This document shows, in pieces, positions 44,866 through 53,873 of a stretch of 64,000 nt of DNA. The notes beneath the pieces are model-generated. The model ran no database searches and was not told where the DNA came from. It worked only from the letters and a program-made list of their open reading frames with translations. The position numbers and the translations under genes are program-made. The first letter of the stretch is position 1. Each line of letters starts with the position of its first letter. This stretch comes from Sergeia podlipaevii (lineage: Eukaryota > Euglenozoa > Kinetoplastea > Trypanosomatida > Trypanosomatidae), in the NCBI GenBank assembly GCA_030849805.1, contig JASANZ010002244.1:38495-102494 (forward strand), written 5' to 3'.

Positions 44866-47800
44866 CGAGCGGAAGATCCTGGTAAGGGATGCCCTCAGGT
44901 TGGCGCTCTAGGAACTTCTGGCGCTGACGCTCCTTGAGGTCCCTCGCAAGATCGTGCGCGCGATCGTTGAGCGCACCCTCGAGTTCTGCGATAGCCTTAG
45001 CGTTCTTGCGAGGATCCTTCTTGAGAGTTGCACGCTGGGCCTCCAAGTTTGAGAACTCTTTGTCCGTGTCGAGTGGAAGCAGGCGTAGTGGAACACCCTC
45101 GGGCTCAGGATCAAGAAAGGCGCGATCCCCGGCAAGCTTGGCCTTGGCGAGCTCCTCCACACGAGCATTCAGATCATCCTCACAGTCGCCGATGGCGCGC
45201 TCGTTGCGGCGTGGATCCTGTTTGAGCTCCTGTCGCTTTACCTCCTTCTCGCGGAAGGGGCGGTCCTCATCAAGAGGGAGATTACGGAAAGGGATGCCCT
45301 TAAATGTGGGGGCAAGGTAGTCGGGACGCTCCTCCACGTTTAGTTGATGCGCGATTTCGTGCGCAATGTCGTTCATCTGGTCCTCCAAGTCGCGTACCTT
45401 GTCGGGGTCCTCGTCGCGGCCCTTGAGGCGACGGCGCTTCTTGTCGTTCTCGACAAAACGTGGGTCGTGATCAAGAGGCAGCGTGTGTACCAACCGACCC
45501 TCGGGAGCAGGATCGAGAAACGCGCGGTCACGCTGTGCTTCCGCTTTGGCAACTTCGTTCACGTAGTCCTGCATGACGGCTTGCAAGTCTGCAATCTTGT
45601 CTGCATTGCGACGTGGGTCCTTCTTAAGAGCACGTAACTGCTCCTCCATACGTACGAAATCATCGTCGTAGTCGAGCCGAAGATCATCAAGCGGGATGCC
45701 GAATGGCTCTTGGTCGAGAAAGGCGCGAAGGGCGTCCCTCTGAGCGTGAGCCAACTCGCGAGCGCGGGCATTCATTGCATCCTCGAGGACCTTAATACGA
45801 TCATAGTTATCCATAGGGCTATCCTTGCGAAGCTCCAGGCGTTCCACCTCCATTGGATGGAACTTGGCGTCCTCATCCAGCGGGAGGTCCGCAATCGGAA
45901 TGCCAAGCGGGGCAGGGTCGAGGAACAGTTCACGTTCGTCGTTCTTCAGCTTGTCTGCAAGCTCGTGAGCGCGATCATGGAGCTTTTCTTGTAAGTCCTT
46001 GATAGTCTTGTTGTCCCGCTTGGGGCGGCGGTTCAGCGCACGCAGTTCGTCCTCCATGCGGCTGAACGGGGGGTCCTCGTTGAGTGGAAGCAGCTCCAGC
46101 GGCACCCCCTCAGGCTCCTTGTCCAAGTAGTAGCGCTCCTTGTCGTGCAAGCTGTTTGCAATATCGCGCGCGCGGTCATGCATGTCGTCTTCGATGTCGT
46201 TGATCTTGCTCGCGTTCGACATGGGGTCACGCATCAGTATTCCGCGGCCCGTTGCCATCTTCGAGAATTGTGGGTCATCAAGCAGTTGCAGGTCAGCCAC
46301 TGGGACACCCTCGTATTCAGGGTCAAGAAAACTAAGATCGCTGTTTTGCGCAGTCACGGCGATTTCATCAGCCATGTTGCAAAGATCCTTTTCAAGTTCA
46401 CGAACCTTATACTTGTTTCGAGGGTCCTTCTTGAGGCCATAGCGGTCGCTCTCCACACCCATGTACTCAGGATCGTTATCGAGATACGGGTTGAGCGTCT
46501 CAAGGTCGTGGCCTTGCAGATACTTGGGACGGTCCTTGCCGACAATCTGCTTAGCAAGCTGGTGAGCACGATAGTTCATTTTCTTCTCGAGCTCCGCAAT
46601 AGTAGCACAGTTGTTTTCGGGGTCCTTGTGGTACTTCTTCAGGACCTCAAGATCCTCCAAGAAGATCGGATCTGCGTCGAGAGGGAGGTCAGCAAGCGGG
46701 ACGCCTTCGGGGTAGGGGTCGAGGAAGGAAAGGTCCACTTCACCCAAGTCACGCGCGTTCTCAGGAGGGTCGGTGATGCGCACGTGCGCCGCCTCAAGCG
46801 CAACCACCTCCACCTTACACGGCACAGGACCGTTACCACGGGGGCAAGTGAGAGACAGCGCGTAGCGGCCAGGTTTGTGAAGATGCTGCACCAAACCATT
46901 TTCGCGGTAGTTGGTGGCCGACGTGGTTTCACTGATGCGTTCGTCGTTGGAGTCGTACAGGTACATCGCAACAAAGTCCTCCGCCATGGCGTCACCGCCG
47001 TTTGCCGTCTTGAAGGGCTTCTCCTGCTTGAGTAGCACGTGCACGTCGGTCGGAACATCCACGACGAAGTCAGAACGTCCCTTGCACTTGTTCGCTAGCT
47101 CGACGTGCGCGATTGCCGGCAGTTGGCGAGCAACCTTTATGTTCAGGCGCGAGATGCTGATGCTCTTCTCGTCCAATTTGTTGAGGTACCAGTAGGAAAG
47201 AATGAACTTGCCAATATCACGGAACATGGCACTGGGTACCAGGTAGCACAGAGACTCAGCAGGAATGGTAATGATGTTCGCCACCTCGCGTGAGTTGAGG
47301 AAAAGGCCCTTGTGCACAGTGCGGTGGTTGTTACCAGTAACGAGGTAGGTAGGAATGTGCTCGGGTGAGGTGCTCTCACTGAGAATGAGACCGCATTGAA
47401 TGTAGTTGAGCTCCGGGGTAGTTTCGAGGTGCAGGCGGTGGCGTTTGTCAGGTTGACGAATCATGGCGATGATCTGCAGAGGATCCTCGTTGGTGTTGCG
47501 CACCACATACAAGGGGTTCTCACGCCAGGTGGCGAGGGTAGGGTTGCCACCGTTGGTGCCCTCGCCCCACTCACTGTTGAAGTGCCAAGAAGGCTCCAGA
47601 GGACCCAGAATAAAAGCCTGTTGCATGTTAAGGAACACCTCGCAGAAGGTGTCAACTGGCATGTAGATGAGATTGTTCTTCTCGGGAGTGCATATTTGAC
47701 GCATATCGCTGGGCCAGCGAGGGTCGTTCTTGTTCATCGGTCCAGTGTAGTGTGCCTCCTCAAAGGGGTTGTAGATCTTCACCAAAAGATCACACAGGCG

Positions 47801-50359
47801 AATGTCAGCCGAATTCTTCATTGCGATGACACCAAGGATACCATAGCTCTGGTCATCCTGCATACCGAGACGCTCAGCGGCGTCCATCTTCGTGAGAGCA
47901 GCGATGGCGGTGCGTCCAAGGTCGTTATTAAGATCCATCCAGAACTGGGGATCATCGATGTCGTAAAGAGCGGCTTTGGCGAGCACACGCTCCGTTGGGA
48001 TGCTCAGCACTGGACGACCTGTAAAGTCGTGGAACACTTCTTGCTGTGTGCAACCCTCAAGATTCTGGTACAATCTATAGAACTTGGCGTACGCCTTTTC
48101 AAGAAGAAGCGGCCACCAGTGCTTGGTCGGGGAGCGGCAGTACAGCGTGTTGCCATCGTTAAGAGGAATACGATCGTCGATCTCCACCTTCATCCACTGG
48201 CCGTAGCGATGGAATTGAAAAGTGTAGCGGCCATCCTTGCGAGGGTTCTTGGACACAAAACAATTGCGGATCACGTCGGGGTGGCTCTCCACGAGCGCAG
48301 CAAAGGCCGTGAGGCAGCAGCATTCAAAATGCCCGCCCTGCTCAAACTGATCGCGGCTCAGCGTGGCTGGCAGCAGCGGTTGACTCTTGCCATCGGGGTA
48401 AAGATCGCCAATGTGCACCCAAGGGCCATTGGTGATGCCCTTGTTGGCTACCATAAAGGCCTTGTCCTCAAAGGGTGTGCTGCTGTCAGGCACCTCCTCA
48501 TGACGGCGCGTGTCGAACACAACAGGGCTGTAGTCAATGGGGTTGACTTCGCGAGCACCAAGGCCTTCTTCCTCAACCACCTCGTCATCCTCAGTGAACA
48601 TGGTCGCATCCTCTGGCGCATCCACAATGCGAGTGTTGGAGTTCTGGGCACCTACAACAGTAACGCACGCGGGCACATCGCCCTTTGCGCGCGGGCATGT
48701 AACAGAGATAGCAAAGCGTCCACTACGTGGAAGATGGTGGATGATGCTGATCTCACGAAAGTTAGTGGCGGCATGAACACCGCCAATCTTGTGATCGGTA
48801 TCGTCGTACAGGTACATGCCCATGTAGTCCTCAGTCATGGCATCGCCACCTGTCTTGCTGATAAACGGCTTTGTCTGCTGCATGAGAATGTGTATGTCAG
48901 TCTCGCGATCCACATAAAAATCGACACGATCTTTTTCCTTCTGACGTAAAGAAACGTTCTTCGTCGCGGGGTGCTTCCAATCCATGTCTGGAATCTCGAG
49001 CTTCTTGATGGTGATGTTGCTGTAGTCTGCACCCTTCATGCGGTACAAGGCGATTGCAAACTCACCCTCCGCCCCCTTCACCATGCACGAGGGAACAAAG
49101 TAGCACAAAGAGTTGGGAGGGATCGTGATGGAATTCGCCACCTCGCGTGAGTTGAGAAAGAGACTCTTGTGAATGGGCTTGTGGTTGTTGCCTGTTACCC
49201 AGAAAGTGGCCATTGGGTTTGCGTACGTGTAGTGGGTTAGCACCATGCCACACTGAAGATACTTTGACATCTCATCCGGCGAAGTGAAGCGACGCTGGTC
49301 CTCCTGCTTGATCACCACCACCACCTCTGCGGGTGTGCTGCCAGCGTTGCGTACGTAGTAGAGAGGGTTCTTGCGCCACGTGACACTTGTTGGGTTGCCA
49401 CCGGCTGTATCGCCAAGCCATTGGTCCTGGTAGTAGGTGGCATCGGTCTCCACACGCGCCATATAGCAGAGCTGGAGAGAGTTCATAATCTTGAGGAACG
49501 TATTGAGGGGCAAGAAGATGGCGCGCTCATTGTCAACGTTATACTTGGCGCGCAGCTTCGGTGACCACGTGGTGTCCTTTGGGTTGAGAGGGCCCTTATA
49601 AATGTACTCGTCGTCCTCAAAGGGGTTGTAGAGGTGAATCACAATGTCATTGACAGATGATGTGCCAGTAAGGGAGAAGATTTCCATCACGCCGTACTGC
49701 TGCTCGCGCTGCAAGCCCGTCGACTCCAGATCCATGTCCTTTGTTAGCACCGAAGCCACAAATTTGCCCGTCTGGATCTTCTGAGCCAGTTCGAGCCAGT
49801 ACGAGCCCTCAGTAACATCAGCATTGGCCGCCTTGGCAAGCTTCGCGTCCATGGGGATGTTGAGGACGGGGTAGCCAGTGAGGTCGTGGAATGTCTCCTG
49901 TAGCGTGCATCCCTCCAGGTGATCGTAACAGGTGTAGAACTTGGCGTAAGCCTTCTCAAGCAGCAGGGGCCACCAGTTCCCAGTAGGAGACTGGCAGTAG
50001 AGCACATCGCCCTCCTCCATCGCGATGCGATCGTCGATCTCCACCTTCACCCATTGCTTGCCGCGAAAGAACTGGAAAGTGTAGCGGCCATCCTGGCGCA
50101 CCTTCTTGGTGATGAAGCAGTTGCGGATAATGTCAGGGTAGTTGACGAGCGTGGCCAAGGCGGAAAGCATAAAGCACTCGTAGTGGTTGCCCTGGCCAAA
50201 CTGCTCGCAGGCAAAGGAATCTGGTAAAAGGGACTGATTCTTGCCTTCAGGGTATAAATCCGTGATGCGCGTCCATTCGCTCGCAACGTTCTTGTTGTCA
50301 CGCTCAAAGACATCATCGTGAAACAACTTGTTGCTGTCGGGAACTTCGATGATGGCCAT
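44672..50359 (-). CDS. Calpain-like GM6-repeat protein B/C, N-terminal fragment (frame 1)
   Basis: The start is the ATG at 50359-50357, the first ATG after a probable splice acceptor; an in-frame GTG just upstream is not needed. Domain order: calpain-like core 1 (about 50280-49345), beta-sandwich segments, an acidic linker (EDDEVVEEEGLG, near 48570), core 2 (about 48430-47500), beta-sandwich segments, then ten GM6-like repeats from about 46740. The frame ends in an artificial tail after LNERA, where 8 nt of the expected ...RAHELAKK codons are missing. Beyond that point the protein continues in the other frame (fragment B). No myristoylation or palmitoylation start is present (M-M-A-I-I-E), unlike small trypanosomatid calpain-like proteins. 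Core 1 keeps the Cys and Asn, and core 2 likewise, but both have Gln in place of His. Confidence 0.87.
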   Translation of the reverse strand: MAIIEVPDSNKLFHDDVFERDNKNVASEWTRITDLYPEGKNQSLLPDSFACEQFGQGNHYECFMLSALATLVNYPDIIRNCFITKKVRQDGRYTFQFFRGKQWVKVEIDDRIAMEEGDVLYCQSPTGNWWPLLLEKAYAKFYTCYDHLEGCTLQETFHDLTGYPVLNIPMDAKLAKAANADVTEGSYWLELAQKIQTGKFVASVLTKDMDLESTGLQREQQYGVMEIFSLTGTSSVNDIVIHLYNPFEDDEYIYKGPLNPKDTTWSPKLRAKYNVDNERAIFLPLNTFLKIMNSLQLCYMARVETDATYYQDQWLGDTAGGNPTSVTWRKNPLYYVRNAGSTPAEVVVVIKQEDQRRFTSPDEMSKYLQCGMVLTHYTYANPMATFWVTGNNHKPIHKSLFLNSREVANSITIPPNSLCYFVPSCMVKGAEGEFAIALYRMKGADYSNITIKKLEIPDMDWKHPATKNVSLRQKEKDRVDFYVDRETDIHILMQQTKPFISKTGGDAMTEDYMGMYLYDDTDHKIGGVHAATNFREISIIHHLPRSGRFAISVTCPRAKGDVPACVTVVGAQNSNTRIVDAPEDATMFTEDDEVVEEEGLGAREVNPIDYSPVVFDTRRHEEVPDSSTPFEDKAFMVANKGITNGPWVHIGDLYPDGKSQPLLPATLSRDQFEQGGHFECCCLTAFAALVESHPDVIRNCFVSKNPRKDGRYTFQFHRYGQWMKVEIDDRIPLNDGNTLYCRSPTKHWWPLLLEKAYAKFYRLYQNLEGCTQQEVFHDFTGRPVLSIPTERVLAKAALYDIDDPQFWMDLNNDLGRTAIAALTKMDAAERLGMQDDQSYGILGVIAMKNSADIRLCDLLVKIYNPFEEAHYTGPMNKNDPRWPSDMRQICTPEKNNLIYMPVDTFCEVFLNMQQAFILGPLEPSWHFNSEWGEGTNGGNPTLATWRENPLYVVRNTNEDPLQIIAMIRQPDKRHRLHLETTPELNYIQCGLILSESTSPEHIPTYLVTGNNHRTVHKGLFLNSREVANIITIPAESLCYLVPSAMFRDIGKFILSYWYLNKLDEKSISISRLNIKVARQLPAIAHVELANKCKGRSDFVVDVPTDVHVLLKQEKPFKTANGGDAMAEDFVAMYLYDSNDERISETTSATNYRENGLVQHLHKPGRYALSLTCPRGNGPVPCKVEVVALEAAHVRITDPPENARDLGEVDLSFLDPYPEGVPLADLPLDADPIFLEDLEVLKKYHKDPENNCATIAELEKKMNYRAHQLAKQIVGKDRPKYLQGHDLETLNPYLDNDPEYMGVESDRYGLKKDPRNKYKVRELEKDLCNMADEIAVTAQNSDLSFLDPEYEGVPVADLQLLDDPQFSKMATGRGILMRDPMSNASKINDIEDDMHDRARDIANSLHDKERYYLDKEPEGVPLELLPLNEDPPFSRMEDELRALNRRPKRDNKTIKDLQEKLHDRAHELADKLKNDERELFLDPAPLGIPIADLPLDEDAKFHPMEVERLELRKDSPMDNYDRIKVLEDAMNARARELAHAQRDALRAFLDQEPFGIPLDDLRLDYDDDFVRMEEQLRALKKDPRRNADKIADLQAVMQDYVNEVAKAEAQRDRAFLDPAPEGRLVHTLPLDHDPRFVENDKKRRRLKGRDEDPDKVRDLEDQMNDIAHEIAHQLNVEERPDYLAPTFKGIPFRNLPLDEDRPFREKEVKRQELKQDPRRNERAIGDCEDDLNARVEELAKAKLAGDRAFLDPEPEGVPLRLLPLDTDKEFSNLEAQRATLKKDPRKNAKAIAELEGALNDRAHDLARDLKERQRQKFLERQPEGIPYQDLPLDADKPFRDMEIERLQLLDNPEKNATAIQDLGDALNERACQEEESGRSRLPRPLPARCASGGSPA
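44750..44768 (-). other. Frameshift junction: apparent 8-nt deletion splitting gene B/C
   Basis: The minus strand here reads AACGAGCGAGCTTGCC, whereas the repeat consensus LNERAHELA elsewhere is AACGAGCGCGCGCACGAGCTTGCC. The missing 8 nt (CGCGCACG) lie between 44759 and 44758. Upstream, the frame matches the repeat consensus up to Arg-Ala; downstream, a second frame matches from Glu-Leu-Ala-Lys. Restoring 8 nt makes ATG-to-stop 18,537 nt, a multiple of three. It may be an assembly error in GC-rich repeat DNA or a true mutation. Confidence 0.85.
47500..48430 (-). other. Calpain-like core 2 of protein B/C
   Basis: From the DLYPDG motif to GGNPTLATWRENPLY. The nucleophile-position Cys is at 48320-48322 in QGGHFECCCLTAF, with two further Cys directly after it. 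The His position is Gln (DDQSYGI) and the Asn is kept in YNPF. It is very close to core 2 of gene D, while the same core in gene A has decayed further. Confidence 0.83.
49345..50280 (-). other. Calpain-like core 1 of protein B/C
   Basis: From the DLYPEG motif to the DTAGGNP ... WRKNPLY segment. The Gln-Gly oxyanion pair and the nucleophile-position Cys (50174-50176, residue 62 from the ATG) are present in QGNHYECFMLSA. The His position is Gln (REQQYGVM) and the Asn is kept (LYNPF). The 5' half is near-identical in DNA to the matching parts of genes A and D (for example 49850-49990 against 63858-64000). Confidence 0.83.
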
Positions 50360-50575
50360 CACGATTCAACTTATGCGTATATATATATGAAGATGTTGCA
50401 GATTGAACGCAGGCTCTAAAGTAAATCGCTGTAAAGGAAAATGGACAAAAACCCGGAAGTCCACTTCTTCTTCTTGAATGCGATCTCCCTTTTCCTCTTT
50501 CTTTGTTCCTTGGTATCTACTGGAAAATAGGGTGTAGATGCGTTCTGGCTGTTGTTGCAGTTGTTTTTGAAGATT

Positions 50576-50596
50576 CTCAGAAAGAAAGAAAAAACA
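50576..50596 (-). promoter_or_regulatory. Probable spliced-leader acceptor for gene B/C
   Basis: On the minus strand a pyrimidine tract, T6 then C and T3 steps, runs into GAG with the AG at 50577-50576. It would give a 5' UTR of about 216 nt, close to the 194 nt predicted for gene A, and no ATG intervenes before 50359. A longer T-rich region further upstream (50650-50700) could hold an alternative site. Confidence 0.4.
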
Positions 50597-52275
50597 GCTT
50601 GCGTGAAATAATCGTAATATAATTACAGTAATAAAATTGAAACTAATCAACAACAAAAAAAAAATAGTAATTCACAAAAAAATAAAATTATAAAAAAAGA
50701 AGAGCTACTGAGAATACTTGAGAAAAGTTGATTGGGGAGGTTCAACTTATCGAGATATTGACGTATCTTCTAACCTGTATCACCTATTTTCCTTTTATTC
50801 TACGATTTGAGTTCTGTCTATTGTTGCCTCGTGTTTCGTACTGCTGAGATGCTTGAAAAAAAAAAAAAAAAGCAAGATGAGCGCGACAGAGAGCTTTTCT
50901 TATATTCTTTTCTTGTGTGTTTCTTCACTTTGGAGGGGAGGGATGAAGAAGAAGAAGAACTTGGGCGTGATACTAAACGGTATTTGCTTTGATGAAGTTG
51001 GTATACACAATGTGATAAAAGGGCACAAATAAATAAAATAAAATAAGATATATATATATAAGAAAAGGAATCCTTTTTACTCAAGTGTTCGATCTAAGCG
51101 TGAGTAAGGAATTGACCTTTTTTCTTTGTCGTTGAACTTGTTTTTTTGTTTGTTTCCTTTCTTAAAAACTAAGCTAATTTATTTCTTCCTTTCGCTCTTT
51201 TTTTGGAGACTTGTATGATTTAGCGGTACCAGTTGTTACCTGCGGTTGAATCAGCTCACAAAAAAAATCGGTGAGGAAGAGTAAAATAAGCCAAAAAAAA
51301 AAAAAAAAGAACAAGGGTGTAATACGAAATAGGAGTTGGGGATACAACCTACCGTAATGTTGCTTCTCGAATGCCGAATGAAAGAAAAAAAAAGTGGGGC
51401 CACGTCTCTCGCACTCTTTGATTAAAGCACCTAAGTAGAAATCAAATCGTGTGAGTAGTGGACGTAGCGAATATGTAACGAAGAAAAAAATTTCTTTGTT
51501 GCTGTGCTAATATATTGTTGCGTAAAAAAAAAAAAATAATAATAGAGAAAATAAAAATAAGCGAAATCTAAAACTATTGCAAACAAACAGAGAGGGAGGA
51601 GGAATGAAAAGAGTGAAAAATAATGAAATGGGGGTAATGACATCACTTAACTTTTCACAATCAATAACTCAGAGTACATATGCCATCTATATCCGCTAGA
51701 AGCATAGCGCATGTCACCATCAACAATTGCGTACTAGCGCGTGTGTACACACACGCACACACCTATTGCACGCAGGGTATTGTGAGTGCCCTTCAGATAC
51801 TGGTAAATGTTGCTATTTTATTTGTTTGTGGGGAACTGATGCCCCAAGATGGAATAAGCGCACACAGTGAAAAGAAGAAGATATATTGCACAATCCCAAA
51901 ATGAGGAGTAAAGAGAAGCAGACGGATCTTTTATTCCTTTTAGAAATCAGCATCGCGCAGATAGAAGCAAAGCAGCGCATAGTCGCTGGCTTCGGCCTTC
52001 GCTTTCTTTTTTTTCTTTCTCCATCCTCTAAATGCTTCAGCAACTATCTCACTCGTCAGCTCTCTATTTATGCCGCACAACTCTATTGCTTCTGCACAGC
52101 GCACGCTATTTTCTAACTGACAAAAAAAAATCTCATACCGTTTCGATGTAATGCCCGTATGACAGTTCTCTATGTGTTATTTTTCCGATTCTCCTTTTCG
52201 GTACACTTTTCGCAGTATTGTAGTTTTTTTTCTTTTTAGTGTACTAGCATCGACTGAGAGTGAAAAACAACATCA

Positions 52276-52278
<3 letters not shown>

Positions 52279-52306
<28 letters not shown>
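52279..52306. repeat. (AT)14 microsatellite
   Basis: Fourteen perfect AT dinucleotides in the spacer between genes D and B/C. Shorter AT runs also occur at about 50384-50393 and 53490-53503. Such runs vary in length between strains and may affect spacer RNA structure; no function is claimed. Confidence 0.92.
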
Positions 52307-52309
<3 letters not shown>

Positions 52310-53873
52310 ACAACGTTGTTATCAAGATAGAGAGGCAGCTAATACAACTGGACTAAAAAAAGAATCAGATAATTATATACGTTGATATACGATAAGGCTT
52401 GAAAAGTAACAACGATGACAAGAGAAAAAAAAAAAGAAGAAAAGAAAACGATGCCAGCAACTCTACTTCGACGAACCGAAAAAAAAAATTGAACATACAT
52501 ACATCTAGATATATACTTATATAGCAGTCTCCCTCCTTTATAAGCCAGCACACAGTACATGAATGGCCATTTCCCTCTCTCATTCACATGAAAGCAAAAG
52601 TCCAACTGTACTGTGTATGGTCATCAACACACAGGAGAAAAAAAAAAAAGACAATAGTAAGAGAATTTTAAAAAGGGAGGCAGCACACCAATGCACAAAC
52701 AATACACACACGCATTTAATGCATGTATATAGCAAAAAAAAAAGGATTCATTGTACACAGACACACACAAAAAAAAAAAATGAGGTGTGCTTGCCAGCTA
52801 GCAGCCGGCATGGTCATTAAACCCTCTTCACTACGTCCATCAACACCTCCGTATCCTGTCCCTCATCCACGGTCCGTATCGCACATACACGCGCACACGA
52901 AAGCCCCTGCTACATGACTTTTTATTCCAGCGTTTTCAATTTATGTAAAGCGGTAAAAAAAAAAAAACTAGAACAATTGAACGCCTTCCCCTCTTGTTGT
53001 TAATTTTCAACCTCATAACAGCCTTCAGAAAGAAAAAAAAGAGTATCCTGTGATCCCCCAACACGTTTCACATACACAGTGCCAAGCAAGCATTGTATCC
53101 CTCAATACAGTGCCAACTAAATAGGGGGAGAGAAGAACTATAAAAATAAATATAAAATAAGGGTAAAGAAAAAAAAACTAAAAAAGCGGACAACTGAAGT
53201 GTGGCACGTGCGATACAAGTGAAATATAGGATCGGGTGAAAAGAGAAGCTAACAACACGCACACGCGCCAATACACAAAACAAAACAGAAAGTCCATATG
53301 CCGTTGTTGAAAATACCTGTACTTAACAAGGGAAAAAAAAAGTATCGCAGTGAATATGTGGCGCATGCATCTCCATATCCCTCTAGAGCCTCCCCTCGAG
53401 ACCCCAGAAGTTGGAGCACAAAGCCACTCTCCACAAATGCTTGCTACGAATGCGCTTGCAACCAATTCCCCATACATAAATAAATAGATAAATATATATA
53501 TATACTTTTGATCTCACTATATATAAGATTTTTTAAACTATAGTTTCCACCTCACCTGATATTCACACGCATTCGCTTGAAAAGAAAGATATGCAAGGAA
53601 ACGACAAAAAACTTCTCTCAGTCTGTACTTCTTCACATGCAGGGAATATAGCAATCCCACATATACCTTGACACAGCAAAGATGGGTGTCTTTCGCATAA
53701 TATAGCATGAAGGGCAAATACGTAGCAAAAAGAATTTTAAAAAAAGAGAGAGATAAAAAAATATATCGATGGGGCTGCGCACATGTAGAGTATCAAAGAC
53801 AGCATCCGCACAACTGCGCACCCTACCTTTCCCTCTCCCTCTCTCACTCTCTCGCACGTATTGCATCACCTTC

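Larger units (their letters stand above)
50360..53873. other. AT-rich intergenic spacer (3' UTR of D, 5' UTR of B/C), no gene seen
   Basis: About 3.5 kb with the same AT-rich, A-run-dominated composition as the other spacer. It contains the probable acceptor of gene B/C near its left end, a long AT dinucleotide run, and short low-complexity frames that do not look coding. I found no RNA gene or transposon remnant. Confidence 0.7.

Noticed and set aside
50807..52116. Short ORFs in the D-B/C spacer
   Set aside because: Low-complexity translations with no start context or domain; most likely UTR sequence.
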